Made by a program: the position numbers and the translations under genes
Part shown: positions 51,205 through 60,308 of the stretch, in pieces
Position numbering within the stretch: the first letter of the stretch is position 1
Layout of the letters: each line of letters begins with the position of its first letter
The notes under the pieces: generated by a model
Told to the model about the DNA's origin: nothing
Database searches by the model: none
Seen by the model: only the letters and a program-made list of their open reading frames with translations
Assembly: GCF_001613935.1 (NCBI RefSeq)
Contig: NZ_LQCI01000004.1
Span: 1-64,000, forward strand
Source: Amycolatopsis regifaucium
GTDB taxonomy: Bacteria > Actinomycetota > Actinomycetes > Mycobacteriales > Pseudonocardiaceae
Length of the DNA: 64,000 nucleotides
Direction: 5' to 3'

Positions 51205-51908
51205 TCCTCGATGGCGCCGCCGACCGCCCGCAGGTGCTCCCGGAACGTCAGCGAAGGTGACTTCGCGCGCTCGGCGAGGAAGTCGGCGAAGCGCACCTGT
51301 TCGCGAAGGGTCTCTCCGGTGCGGATCCGCTCGGCCTGCCGCCGTTCGGTGTCCCGGATGGCTTCCGCCCGGTCCAGGACCTCGTCGGCGCGGTCGGCCG
51401 CGACGAACAGCACGCCGTCCTCGTCGCCGAACACGAAGTCGTCGCGGGTCACCGTCCACTCCCCGACGACGGCCGAGTCGAGCGCGCCGTCCGGGCGGGC
51501 GGAGACCGAGAGGGGGCCGGTCGGGATCGAGCCGAGGCTGAACACCGGCAGGCCGATCTTCTCGATGTCGGCGGTATCGCGGTGCAGGCCCCAGATGACG
51601 ACGCCGCTCAGCCCGGCCGCCTCCGCCTCGAGGACCGCGAGGTCACCGACGCAGCTTTCGTCGAGCCTGCCGCCGTTGTCGACGACCAGGACGTCGCCGG
51701 GATTCGCGGTTTCGTACGCCTCCAGGAAGACGTCGACGCTGCCGACGTGCCGGGCGGGGGTGACCCGCCCGGCGACGCGGCTGCCGGGCACGATCGCGTG
51801 CGTTCCGGCCGGCGCGCACCGGACCGGGACGCGGGCGCGGACGCAGCCGTCGGTCAGATGCGCGGTGGTCAGCAGGGAGAACCGCTGCCGAAGCTCCTCG
51901 GGATCCAT
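51201..51908 (-). CDS. RraA-like/HMG-aldolase family protein
   Basis: A 235-residue protein of the RraA superfamily. The conserved region is GDVLVVDNGG, then GDLAVLEAEAAGLSGVVIWGLHRD, matching the fold that carries 4-hydroxy-4-methyl-2-oxoglutarate aldolases and RNase E regulators; these are often misnamed demethylmenaquinone methyltransferases. A metal-dependent aldolase or decarboxylase activity is the safest guess. The start is ATG 51908. Its stop codon lies within a repeat copy. Confidence 0.8.
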   Translation of the reverse strand: MDPEELRQRFSLLTTAHLTDGCVRARVPVRCAPAGTHAIVPGSRVAGRVTPARHVGSVDVFLEAYETANPGDVLVVDNGGRLDESCVGDLAVLEAEAAGLSGVVIWGLHRDTADIEKIGLPVFSLGSIPTGPLSVSARPDGALDSAVVGEWTVTRDDFVFGDEDGVLFVAADRADEVLDRAEAIRDTERRQAERIRTGETLREQVRFADFLAERAKSPSLTFREHLRAVGGAIEE

Positions 51909-51917
51909 ACCCCGACT

Positions 51918-52865
51918 TTAGCCACGGCGCCACACCACGGGCGTGTCGTAAGGCCCGTTCTCCGCAAGGGTGCCCACGACTTCCCCGTTTTCGCCCGCGA
52001 TGGTGGCGCAGCCGCTGGACGGCGCGGGCAGCGTCTCGACCTGGCCGCCGAGCGACCACACGGCGGGAATCGTCGAGGCGTCCGGCGTCCGCATACAGCC
52101 GGCCACCTGCCCCGAGCTGGTGAGCGCGTTCGCCGTCATGCCATCCGGCACCGGTACCGAGGTGTCGAAAGCGGTCCACACCCGGGGCCCGCCTTCGAGG
52201 TCGGCCAGTACCTTGCCGCCGCGGATCGCGAGGGCGCGTGACTCACGGATGCCGTCGGGGAGCACGAGCTGCTGCGCCGCCCCGTCCTTCCAGAGCCAGG
52301 TACCGCCGTACTGTTCCTGCATCAGGATCGTGCCGTCGTGGTCGACGTCCACCGGGCTGAGCAGCGGCGGGGAGTCCAACCGCACCGGGTGCGCGCGGTC
52401 GCCGCCCGGCCAGAACGCCGCCCAGGAGCCGTATCGCGGATCGTTGAACACCCTGCCGACGATGTCGCCGCGGTCGTTGATGCCGGTGACCCGCGTCTGG
52501 GCGTAGCCCGGCACGTTCTCCAGGACCTGGAACACGCCGTTCTCGAAGACGAACGAGCGATTCGCCCGGGTGGAGATCGCGTAGCTGTTGAGGAGAACGG
52601 TCCCCGACGCGTTCTCGTCCACGGTGTCGACGGTGTTGTAGCCCGCCGGGATGCCGTGGTCGTGGACGGCCCCTCCGGACCAGGTGAGCAGACCGCCGTC
52701 GAAGTGCCCGGCGTAGCTTCCGGCCCCGTCGGTGGCCACGACCCGCAGAGCGTCGCCGCCGGGCGTCGGCAGGTGACTCATCGTCCAATCGCTCGCGGCT
52801 GCCGTGCCTGCCGACAGCAGTCCTGCGGCGACGGTGGCGGCCAAGACCAGACTTGTCCGTTTCAT
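51918..52865 (-). CDS. Secreted beta-propeller-like protein of unknown function
   Basis: A 315-residue protein with a signal peptide (about 1-24, ending TAAAS). The mature part is built of repeats of about 45 residues with patterns like INDRGDIVGRVFNDPRYGSWAAFWPGG, VDHDGTILMQEQYGGTWLWKDG and TSSGQVAGCMRTP, as in the 'HAF-repeat' type of extracellular propeller proteins. The function is unknown. The start is ATG 52865. It ends nine bases before the RraA-like gene start. Confidence 0.75.
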   Translation of the reverse strand: MKRTSLVLAATVAAGLLSAGTAAASDWTMSHLPTPGGDALRVVATDGAGSYAGHFDGGLLTWSGGAVHDHGIPAGYNTVDTVDENASGTVLLNSYAISTRANRSFVFENGVFQVLENVPGYAQTRVTGINDRGDIVGRVFNDPRYGSWAAFWPGGDRAHPVRLDSPPLLSPVDVDHDGTILMQEQYGGTWLWKDGAAQQLVLPDGIRESRALAIRGGKVLADLEGGPRVWTAFDTSVPVPDGMTANALTSSGQVAGCMRTPDASTIPAVWSLGGQVETLPAPSSGCATIAGENGEVVGTLAENGPYDTPVVWRRG

Positions 52866-52959
52866 CGATACCCCCTGTTAGTGGTGTTTTCCCTGTTTAT
52901 CGGGGGTCGGGGCCGTCTGTCTGCGTCATCTGACACCTACCGTGTCGTAAGTAACATCC

Positions 52960-53009
52960 GTGCAGTCCTGTATGTAAGGGGTTGATAAATACAGTCCTGT
53001 CTGTATCTT
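52960..53009 (+). promoter_or_regulatory. Promoter with operator in the spacer, acyl-CoA operon
   Basis: TTGATA (52982-52987), 16 bp and TATCTT (53004-53009) form the promoter. The palindrome ATACAG-TCCTGT-CTGTAT (52989-53006) fills the spacer, and a related copy GTGCAGTCCTGTATGTAA lies 29 bp upstream (52960-52977). A repressor bound here would block RNA polymerase. No regulator gene is adjacent. Confidence 0.68.
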
Positions 53010-53046
53010 CAGTGGCGGTAGCGACCCGGCAACGGCAAGGAGCGTC

Positions 53047-54240
53047 GTGGTGGGCAACAAGGTGTACGTCGTCGGCGTCGGCATGACGAAATTCGAGAAA
53101 CCCGGCCGCCGTGAGGGCTGGGACTACCCGCAGATGGCCAAGGAGTCCGGGACCAAGGCGCTCGAAGACGCCGGGATCTCCTTCGACGAGGTGCGGCAGG
53201 CCTACGTCGGTTACGTCTACGGCGAGTCGACCTCGGGGCAGCGCGCGGTCTACGAACTGGGCATGACCGGCATCCCGGTGGTCAACGTCAACAACAACTG
53301 CTCGACCGGATCGACCGCCCTCTACCTGGCCGCGGAAGCGATCCGGGGCGGTCGCGCGGACTGCGTGCTCGCGCTCGGTTTCGAGAAGATGCAGCCGGGT
53401 TCGCTCGGTTCGACCTACGACGACCGCGAACAGCCGATGGGCAGGCACCTCCAGGCACTCGCGGAGATCTCCGAGGTGCTGTTCCCGCCGGCGCCGTGGA
53501 TGTTCGGCGCGGCGGGCCGCGAGCACATGAAGACCTACGGGACGACCGCCGAGCACTTCGCCAAGATCGGCGAGAAGAACCACCGGCATTCGGTGAACAA
53601 CCCGTACGCGCAGTTCCAGGAAAGCTATTCGCTGCAGGACATCCTCGACTCGCGGATGATCTACGACCCGCTCACCAAACTCCAGTGCTCGCCGACCTCG
53701 GACGGTTCGGGCGCCGCGATCCTGGCCAGTGAGTCCTTTGTGGACTCGCATGGCCTGGCGGGGCAGGCGGTCGAGATCGTCGGGCAGGCGATGACCACCG
53801 ACTTCGCGAGCACGTTCGACGGCACCGCGAAGAACATCATCGGCTACGACATGAACGTCCAGGCCGCGCGCCAGGTGTACGACCAGGCCGGGCTCGGCGC
53901 CGAAGACTTCCAGGTCATCGAACTGCACGATTGCTTCTCCGCCAACGAACTCCTGCTCTACGAAGCGCTGGGACTCTGCGCCGAGGGGGAGGCCGGAAAG
54001 CTCGTCGATTCCGGGGACACCACCTATGGCGGCAAGTGGGTCGTCAACCCGTCCGGCGGCCTCATCTCCAAGGGACATCCGCTCGGCGCCACCGGCCTCG
54101 CGCAGTGCGCCGAGCTGACCTGGCAGCTGCGCGGCACCGCGGACAAGCGCCAGGTGGACGGCGTCGAAGCCGCACTGCAACACAACATCGGACTCGGCGG
54201 CGCCGCCGTCGTCACCGCCTACCAGCGCGCCGAGCGCTGA
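53047..54240 (+). CDS. Lipid-transfer protein/thiolase-like enzyme (SCP-x type)
   Basis: A 397-residue thiolase-fold protein of the lipid-transfer/acetyl-CoA acetyltransferase class. The nucleophilic cysteine is C85 in NNNCSTGS, the HDCFS segment carries a second catalytic region and the last motif is GHPLGATG. Such proteins cleave or aldol-split long-chain or sterol side-chain acyl-CoAs. GTG 53047 follows AAGGAG. It is the first gene of a five-gene catabolic operon. Confidence 0.88.
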   Translation: MVGNKVYVVGVGMTKFEKPGRREGWDYPQMAKESGTKALEDAGISFDEVRQAYVGYVYGESTSGQRAVYELGMTGIPVVNVNNNCSTGSTALYLAAEAIRGGRADCVLALGFEKMQPGSLGSTYDDREQPMGRHLQALAEISEVLFPPAPWMFGAAGREHMKTYGTTAEHFAKIGEKNHRHSVNNPYAQFQESYSLQDILDSRMIYDPLTKLQCSPTSDGSGAAILASESFVDSHGLAGQAVEIVGQAMTTDFASTFDGTAKNIIGYDMNVQAARQVYDQAGLGAEDFQVIELHDCFSANELLLYEALGLCAEGEAGKLVDSGDTTYGGKWVVNPSGGLISKGHPLGATGLAQCAELTWQLRGTADKRQVDGVEAALQHNIGLGGAAVVTAYQRAER

Positions 54241-54260
54241 TCCCACCGAAAGGAACAACC

Positions 54261-54692
54261 ATGGGCAAGATCAGTGCCTCCGTCGAACTCCCCGCCGCTC
54301 CCGACAAGGTGTGGGCGGAGTTCTCCAACCCCAACAACTTCGAGAAGTGGCTGACCATCCACACCAAGTGGAAGGGCGAGGTCCCGGCCGAGTTCTCCAA
54401 GGGCGCGCAGGCTTCCGAGGTCGTCACGATGCTCGGGATGCCGAACACGATCACCTGGACGGTCGACGAGTTCGAGGCGCCGTCGAAGCTGGCGATCTCC
54501 GGGACCGGGATGGCCGGGGTGAAGGTCAAGTTCGAGCTGTCCGTGGAGCCGTCCGGTGCCGGTTCGCTCGCCAGCATCGACGCCGAATTCGCCGGACAGA
54601 TGATCGTCGGCGCGCTCGGCAAGGCCGTCGAGAAGGACGGCAAGAAGAACCTCGACGCGTCGCTGGAGAAGTTCAAGGCGCTGGTCGCGTGA
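54261..54692 (+). CDS. SRPBCC-family protein
   Basis: A 143-residue protein of the START/SRPBCC fold (polyketide cyclase or lipid-binding type): it begins ISASVELPAAPDKVWAEFSNPNNFEKW and ends with a long amphipathic helix. It probably binds a hydrophobic substrate or intermediate of the pathway. ATG 54261 follows AAAGGAACAACC. The stop overlaps the MaoC gene start as GTGA. Confidence 0.82.
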   Translation: MGKISASVELPAAPDKVWAEFSNPNNFEKWLTIHTKWKGEVPAEFSKGAQASEVVTMLGMPNTITWTVDEFEAPSKLAISGTGMAGVKVKFELSVEPSGAGSLASIDAEFAGQMIVGALGKAVEKDGKKNLDASLEKFKALVA

Positions 54693-55534
54693 CCGAGGAC
54701 CGGTTCGATCCCGGCGGGCTCGGCAAGTGGACCGACGAGTCCCGGTTCGAGGTGACCCGCGAGCGGCTGATCGAGTACGCCAAGGCGACCAACGACCCGA
54801 TCCCGGCGCACCTCGCGGGCGAGGTCGCGAGCCCGGTGTTCGCGATCGTGCCGGTGTTCGAGTCGCTGATGGAACCCGCGCTGGAGGTCGTGCCGGTCGG
54901 GCTGTTCGGCCGGATCGTGCACGGGGAGCAGGAATTCCGGTTCCACCGCCCGATTCGTCCCGGCGACAAGCTCGTGTCGCGGGCGCGGATGACCGGGTAC
55001 GAGGGGCTGCCGAACGGCACGCGCGGCACCATTCACCTCGAATGCCGCACCGAGGACGGCGACCTCGTCAACGAGCAGTACGTGACGTTGTTCGTGCGCG
55101 GTTTCGACACCGGCGAGACACGCGGCGAACTCGGGCCGGAGCACAGGTTCGACGAGGCCCTGCGCTCGCAGGCGCCGGTGGCGAAGGTCAGCCAGCACGT
55201 CGACGACGACCAGACCTACCGGTACGCGCCCGCCGCGGGCGACCCGATGCCGATCCACCTCGACGAAGAGGTCGCGAAGGATTCGGGACTCCCGGGGATC
55301 ATCGCGCACGGCCTGTGCACCATGGCGTTCACCTCGTGGGCGCTGCTGACCGAGGTCGCCGGGTCCGATGTGGACAGACTGAAGCGGTTCGCCGTCCGGT
55401 TCGCCAAGCCGGTGCTGCCAGGGCAGGACCTGACGACGTCCATCTGGCGCGCGGGCGCCGGAAGCTACGCGTTCGAAACCACCGTCGGCGAAACCGTCGT
55501 GCTCAAAGACGGTCTCGCGGAATTCGCGGAGTAG
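54689..55534 (+). CDS. MaoC-like double hot-dog enoyl-CoA hydratase
   Basis: A 281-residue protein with two hot-dog halves: an N-terminal MaoC-N type half and a C-terminal half with the hydratase-2 motif DPMPIHLDEEVAKDSGLPGIIAHGLC, in which Asp and His are catalytic. It should hydrate 2-enoyl-CoA. The GTG start at 54689 is coupled to the SRPBCC gene. The SDR gene follows 11 bases downstream, where the next reductive or oxidative step would take place. Confidence 0.87.
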   Translation: MTEDRFDPGGLGKWTDESRFEVTRERLIEYAKATNDPIPAHLAGEVASPVFAIVPVFESLMEPALEVVPVGLFGRIVHGEQEFRFHRPIRPGDKLVSRARMTGYEGLPNGTRGTIHLECRTEDGDLVNEQYVTLFVRGFDTGETRGELGPEHRFDEALRSQAPVAKVSQHVDDDQTYRYAPAAGDPMPIHLDEEVAKDSGLPGIIAHGLCTMAFTSWALLTEVAGSDVDRLKRFAVRFAKPVLPGQDLTTSIWRAGAGSYAFETTVGETVVLKDGLAEFAE

Positions 55535-55545
55535 GAGCAAAAGTC

Positions 55546-56415
55546 ATGGGAGCACTCGACGGGCGGGTCGCCGTCATCACCGGCGCCGGCCGGGGGATCG
55601 GCCGCGAGCACGCGTTGCTGTTCGCGGCCGAAGGCGCGAGCGTCGTGGTCAACGACCTCGGCGGGGCGAACGACGGCAGCGGGGCCGACACCGGTCCGGC
55701 GCAGGAGGTCGTCGACGAGATCCGTTCGGCGGGCGGCAAGGCCGTGGCGAACATGGCGAACGTCGCCGACTGGACGGGTGCCGAGGAACTCATCGCCCAA
55801 GCGGTGGGCGAGTTCGGCAGGCTGGACGTCGTCGTGAACAACGCGGGCATCCTGCGCGACGCGTTCATCGCCGGGATGGAGGAATCCCAGTGGGATTCCG
55901 TGATCGCCGTGCACCTGAAGGGGCACGCGGCCGTGCTGCGGCACGCGGCGGCGTACTGGAAGTCGGCGAGCAAGGCCGGTGAGCAGGTGGCCGGTTCGGT
56001 GATCAACACCGCCTCGGCGTCCGGGACCACGTTGCCGAACGCGGGGCAGGCCAACTACGGCGCCGCGAAGGCGGGCATCGCCGCGCTGACGCTGGTCGCG
56101 GCCGAGGAACTGGAACGCTACGGCGTGCGGGTCAACGCGATCGCGCCGATCGCGCGTACCCGGCTCACCCTGGCGACGCCGGGCATGGGCGCGATCTTCG
56201 CGCAGGAGGTCGACGAAGGCGAGTTCGACGCCTTCTCCCCGGCCAACATCTCACCGCTCGTGGCCTATCTCGCGACCGAGAAGTGCCCGCTCACCGGCAA
56301 GGTGTTCGCGGTACAGGGCGGGGCGATCTCGGAACTCGCCGGCTGGCACGACGTCAAGGTGATCGAAACCGAGGAAGCCTGGACGATCGACGACATCGCG
56401 GCCAGGCTGCCGTGA
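55546..56415 (+). CDS. Short-chain dehydrogenase (3-hydroxyacyl-CoA dehydrogenase type)
   Basis: A 289-residue SDR. The cofactor motif is GAGRGIG, NNAG follows near residue 92, the catalytic serine is in NTASASGT and the pair Y-x3-K is in QANYGAAKAG. The C-terminal extension and the match with MaoC hydratase suggest oxidation of (R)-3-hydroxyacyl-CoA, as in the MFE-2 type. ATG 55546 follows AGGAG. The stop overlaps the dehydrogenase gene as GTGA. Confidence 0.88.
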   Translation: MGALDGRVAVITGAGRGIGREHALLFAAEGASVVVNDLGGANDGSGADTGPAQEVVDEIRSAGGKAVANMANVADWTGAEELIAQAVGEFGRLDVVVNNAGILRDAFIAGMEESQWDSVIAVHLKGHAAVLRHAAAYWKSASKAGEQVAGSVINTASASGTTLPNAGQANYGAAKAGIAALTLVAAEELERYGVRVNAIAPIARTRLTLATPGMGAIFAQEVDEGEFDAFSPANISPLVAYLATEKCPLTGKVFAVQGGAISELAGWHDVKVIETEEAWTIDDIAARLP

Positions 56416-57629
56416 TCGAATGGTCCGAGACCGAACTGCTGATCCGGGACGCGATCCGCGAGTTCGTCGACAAGGAGATCCGGCCGCAGCTGGACGCGCT
56501 GGAAAGCGGGACGCTGCCGCCGTACGACATCATCCGGAAGATGTTCGCCTCCTTCGGCATCGACGCGCTCGCGCGGGAATCGGTGTCGAAACTGCTCTCG
56601 AAGTCCCCTGGGTCCGGTTCGGGTGGCGGCTTGGCCTTCGGCGGGCAGGAGGCGATGGCGCTCATCGCGGTGAGCGAACTGGCCGGGGTCAGCCTCGGCA
56701 TCGTCGCGTCGCTCGGGGTGAGCATCGGGCTGACCGCGCAGACGATCCTGACGAAGGGCACGCAGGCACAGAAGGAACGCTGGCTGCCCGGGTTGGCGAC
56801 CTTCGAGAAGGTCGGCGCGTGGGCGATCACCGAACCCGACTCCGGCTCGGACGCTTTCGGCGGGATGAAGACGTCGGTGCGGCGTGACGGCGACGAGTAC
56901 GTCCTCAATGGACAGAAGACGTTCATCACCAACGGCCCCTACGCCGACACGATCATCGTCTACGCGAAGCTCGACGAAGGCAATGGCGCCGCCGTGCGGG
57001 ACCGCGAGGTGCTGACGTTCGTGCTGGACAAGGGCATGCCGGGGCTCACGCAGGGCAAACCGTTCAAGAAGATGGGCATGATGTCCTCGCCGACCGGTGA
57101 GCTGTTCTTCAGCGACGTCCGGCTCGGCCGGGACAGGCTGCTCGGCGAATCCGAGACCGGCCGTGACGGCGACAGCAAGGCCGAGGTGAAGTCCGGGTTC
57201 GCCGTCGAGCGGATCGGGGTCGCGGCGCTGGCGCTCGGGATCATCAACGAATGCCACCGGCTTTGCGTGGACTACGCGAAGAACCGGAAGCTGTGGGGCC
57301 AAGAGATCGGGCGATTCCAGCTGATCCAGCTCAAGCTGGCGAAGATGGAGGTCGCGCGGATCAACGTGCGGAACATGGTGTTCCAGCTGATCGAGACGCT
57401 GCGCGCGGGCAAGATGCCGACGCTGGCCGAGGCTTCGGCGATGAAGCTGTACTCGTCGGAGGCGGCCACCGAAGTCGCGATGGAGGCCGTGCAGTTGTTC
57501 GGCGGCAACGGGTACATGGCCGAATACCGGGTCGAGCAGCTGGCGCGGGACGCGAAGTCGCTGATGATCTACGCGGGGAGCAACGAGATCCAGGTGACGC
57601 ACATCGCGAAGGGCCTGCTGGGCCGCTGA
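56412..57629 (+). CDS. Acyl-CoA dehydrogenase
   Basis: A 405-residue FAD enzyme. Family motifs are WAITEPDSGSDA, VLNGQKTFITNG and FGGNGYMAEYRVEQLARDAK. At the end the usual medium-chain glutamate position reads YAGSNE, with alanine; the catalytic base is more probably the glutamate in FAVERIGVAALALG, as in isovaleryl- and long-chain-type enzymes. It would start the beta-oxidation performed by this operon. GTG 56412 overlaps the SDR stop. A repeat copy begins immediately after the stop. Confidence 0.9.
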   Translation: MIEWSETELLIRDAIREFVDKEIRPQLDALESGTLPPYDIIRKMFASFGIDALARESVSKLLSKSPGSGSGGGLAFGGQEAMALIAVSELAGVSLGIVASLGVSIGLTAQTILTKGTQAQKERWLPGLATFEKVGAWAITEPDSGSDAFGGMKTSVRRDGDEYVLNGQKTFITNGPYADTIIVYAKLDEGNGAAVRDREVLTFVLDKGMPGLTQGKPFKKMGMMSSPTGELFFSDVRLGRDRLLGESETGRDGDSKAEVKSGFAVERIGVAALALGIINECHRLCVDYAKNRKLWGQEIGRFQLIQLKLAKMEVARINVRNMVFQLIETLRAGKMPTLAEASAMKLYSSEAATEVAMEAVQLFGGNGYMAEYRVEQLARDAKSLMIYAGSNEIQVTHIAKGLLGR

Positions 57630-57653
57630 GGGAGCAAGGGACCTTTGCTATCA
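57630..57653 (+). repeat. Single copy of the dispersed 3'-end element, locus 11
   Basis: GCTATCAC variant, forward, directly after the acyl-CoA dehydrogenase stop (57627-57629). Confidence 0.9.
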
Positions 57654-57678
57654 CGCGGGTGGGACGGCCGGCGCGCGT

Positions 57679-57731
57679 GCAATGAAGGGGCCTTTCATCG
57701 CGAAATTTGCGATGAAAGGCCCCTTCATTGC
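57679..57731. repeat. Perfect 23-bp inverted repeat, second element family
   Basis: Arms 57679-57701 and 57709-57731 are exact complements around a 7-nt loop. The half-unit ATGAAGGGGCCTTTCATCGC shares the AAGGG-R-CCTTT centre and ATCGC end with the main family. It lies between the convergent dehydrogenase and parC genes. Confidence 0.92.
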
Positions 57732-57792
57732 GCTTGCGCCAAGTGGGAAGCGCGCGGGGTGGCCGCATCCGGAGGACTGAATGCGGCGGGGG

Positions 57793-60279
57793 TCAGCCGC
57801 GTTCGATCAGGTGGCCGACGACCTCGGGGCCGGGGTGCGCGTGGCCGGAGCCGTCGCGCCGGACGTCGACCTCGGGCAGCTCCACGGGGTCACCGGTACG
57901 CGAGGCACCGGCCGGACGCGGGCCGATCCAGCCGACGGCCAGTCGCGTTTCGCCCTTGAGGAACCGCTGTGCCCGGACACCGCCGGTCGCGCGGCCCTTC
58001 GCCGGGTACTCGCTGAACGGCGTCACCTTCACGCTCAAACCGGTCGCGGTGACGACCATCGGCTCGCCGTGCTCGGCGTCATCCGTACGGACGGCGCCGA
58101 AGAAGACCACTTCCGCCTCGCCGCGCACGGCGATCCCGGCCATGCCGCCGCCCTTGAGGCCCTGCGGCCGCACCAGCGAAGCCGGGTAGCGCAGCAGCGA
58201 CGCTTCGGACGACAGGAACGCCAGTGTCTCCTCACCGTCGGTGAGCCAGGTGGCGCCGACGACCTCGTCGCCGTCCTTCAGGCTGATCACGTCGAACTCG
58301 TCCGAGCGGACCGGCCATTCCGGCGAGCACACCTTCACCACGCCGAGTTTCGTGCCGAGGGCGAGTCCGGGGGAGCCGGCGGCCTGCTCGCCGAGCGGGG
58401 CCAGCCCGATGACGCGCTCGCCCTTCTCCAGCGGCACCAGTTCCTTCGCGGCCATTCCGCCGCGAAGCGACACAGTGCCCGCCTGCTCGGGCAGCACCGG
58501 CAGCGGCAGTACGTCGGTCTTGAACGCGCGGCCGCGGTTGGTCACCAGCAGCACCTGACCGCGCGCGGTCGAGTGCACGACGGCGGCCACCGAGTCGTGT
58601 TTGACGCGGCCGTTGCGGCGCCGCACTTCCGACGCCTCCTCCGATTCCGCGGCCGTCCGCGCCACCAGCCCGGTGGCCGACAGGATCACCTGGCACGGAT
58701 CGTCGGCGACCTCCAGCGGACCCGACGGCTTCGACGCGGCGAGGACCTCCTTGAGGTCGCCGTCGATCAGCGCGGTGCGGCGTTCGGTGGGGTGGTCCTT
58801 GGCGACCTTGGCCAGTTCGGCCGAGACGACCTTCTTGAGCACCGACTCGTCGTCGAGGATCTTCGACAGCTCGGCGATCTCTTCGCGCAGCTTGTCCTGC
58901 TCGGCCTCGAGCTCGATCCGGTCGTACTTCGTGAGCCGGCGCAGCGGCGTGTCCAGGATGTAGGTCGCCTGGATCTCCGAGAGCTTGAACCGCTTCATCA
59001 GGCCGTCCTTCGCGGCCGCGGCGTTCTCGCTCTCGCGGATCAGCTTGATCACCTTGTCGATGTTGAGCAAGGCGATCAACAGGCCGTCGACCAGGTGCAG
59101 GCGCTCTTCGCGCTTGCGGCGGCGGTAGCGCGTGCGGCGGGTGACGACCTCGTAGCGGTGGCTGAGGAAGACCTCCAGCAGCGCCTTGAGCCCCAGCGTC
59201 TGCGGCTGCCCGTCCACCAGCACCAGGTTGTTGATGCCGAAGGACTGCTCCAGCGGCGTGAGCCGGTACAGATCCGCCAGCAGCGCCTGCGGGTTCACAC
59301 CGACCTTGCACTCGATGACCAGCCGCGTGCCGTTCTCGCGGTCGGTGAGGTCTTTGACATCGGCGATCCCGGTGAGCCGCTTGGACTTGTTGACCTCGTC
59401 GGTGATCTTCTCGATCACCTTCTCCGGGCCGACGCCGTACGGCAGTTCGGTGACGGTGATCGCCTGGCGGCCGCGGCTGCCTTCCAGCGGTCCGGTCTCG
59501 GCACCGGCGCGCATGCGCACCACCCCGCGGCCGGTCTCGTAGGCGCGGCGGACCTCGTCCAAGCCCAGCAGTGAACCACCGGTCGGCAGGTCGGGGCCCG
59601 GGACGAACTCCATCAGCTTGTCGAGCGTGGCGTTCGGATGGTTGATCAGCCACCGCGCCGCGCCGATCACCTCGGTGAGGTTGTGCGGGATCATGTTGGT
59701 CGCCATCCCGACCGCGATCCCGGACGTGCCGTTGACCAGCAGGTTCGGGAACGCGGCAGGCAGCACCGTCGGCTCTTCGAGCGAACCGTCGTAGTTGGGC
59801 CGGAAGTCGACGGTGTCCTCGCCGAGTTCGCCGACCAGCAGCATCGCCTCGGGGGAGAGCCGCGCCTCGGTGTACCGCGAGGCGGCCGGGCCGTCGTCGG
59901 GCGAGCCGAAGTTGCCGTGCCCATCGACCAGCGGGACGTTGAGCGAGAAGTCCTGCGCCAGCCGGACCATGGCGTCGTAGATCGCCGTGTCGCCGTGCGG
60001 GTGGTACTTGCCCATCACGTCACCGACCACGCGGGACGACTTCACGTACGCGTGCGTCGGCCGGTAGCCGTTCTCGTTCATCGAGTACATGATCCGGCGG
60101 TGCACCGGCTTCAGCCCGTCCCGCGCGTCCGGGAGCGCCCGCGAGTGGATGACCGAGTAGGCGTACTCCAGGTACGAATCCTCGATCTCCGTCTTCAGCG
60201 AGTTGTCGAAGACGTTCGCGCCGGGCCGGTCGAACGCGGAGGGGTCGACCTTGGTGGTGGTGCCCTTACGGCGTGCCAT
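57793..60279 (-). CDS. parC: DNA topoisomerase IV subunit A
   Basis: An 828-residue type IIA topoisomerase A subunit. The catalytic tyrosine is Y136 in [11 protein letters not shown]. The quinolone region reads [20 protein letters not shown], with Thr98 and Asp102 at the positions equal to E. coli GyrA Ser83 and Asp87. The C-terminal propeller lacks a QRRGGKG gyrase box, so a decatenating (topo IV) role is likelier than gyrase. ATG 60279 follows AAGGAG. It is 29 bases downstream of parE. Confidence 0.9.
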   Translation of the reverse strand: MARRKGTTTKVDPSAFDRPGANVFDNSLKTEIEDSYLEYAYSVIHSRALPDARDGLKPVHRRIMYSMNENGYRPTHAYVKSSRVVGDVMGKYHPHGDTAIYDAMVRLAQDFSLNVPLVDGHGNFGSPDDGPAASRYTEARLSPEAMLLVGELGEDTVDFRPNYDGSLEEPTVLPAAFPNLLVNGTSGIAVGMATNMIPHNLTEVIGAARWLINHPNATLDKLMEFVPGPDLPTGGSLLGLDEVRRAYETGRGVVRMRAGAETGPLEGSRGRQAITVTELPYGVGPEKVIEKITDEVNKSKRLTGIADVKDLTDRENGTRLVIECKVGVNPQALLADLYRLTPLEQSFGINNLVLVDGQPQTLGLKALLEVFLSHRYEVVTRRTRYRRRKREERLHLVDGLLIALLNIDKVIKLIRESENAAAAKDGLMKRFKLSEIQATYILDTPLRRLTKYDRIELEAEQDKLREEIAELSKILDDESVLKKVVSAELAKVAKDHPTERRTALIDGDLKEVLAASKPSGPLEVADDPCQVILSATGLVARTAAESEEASEVRRRNGRVKHDSVAAVVHSTARGQVLLVTNRGRAFKTDVLPLPVLPEQAGTVSLRGGMAAKELVPLEKGERVIGLAPLGEQAAGSPGLALGTKLGVVKVCSPEWPVRSDEFDVISLKDGDEVVGATWLTDGEETLAFLSSEASLLRYPASLVRPQGLKGGGMAGIAVRGEAEVVFFGAVRTDDAEHGEPMVVTATGLSVKVTPFSEYPAKGRATGGVRAQRFLKGETRLAVGWIGPRPAGASRTGDPVELPEVDVRRDGSGHAHPGPEVVGHLIERG

Positions 60280-60308
60280 TGCTCAAAGCTCCTTGAATAG
60301 CAACGAAA

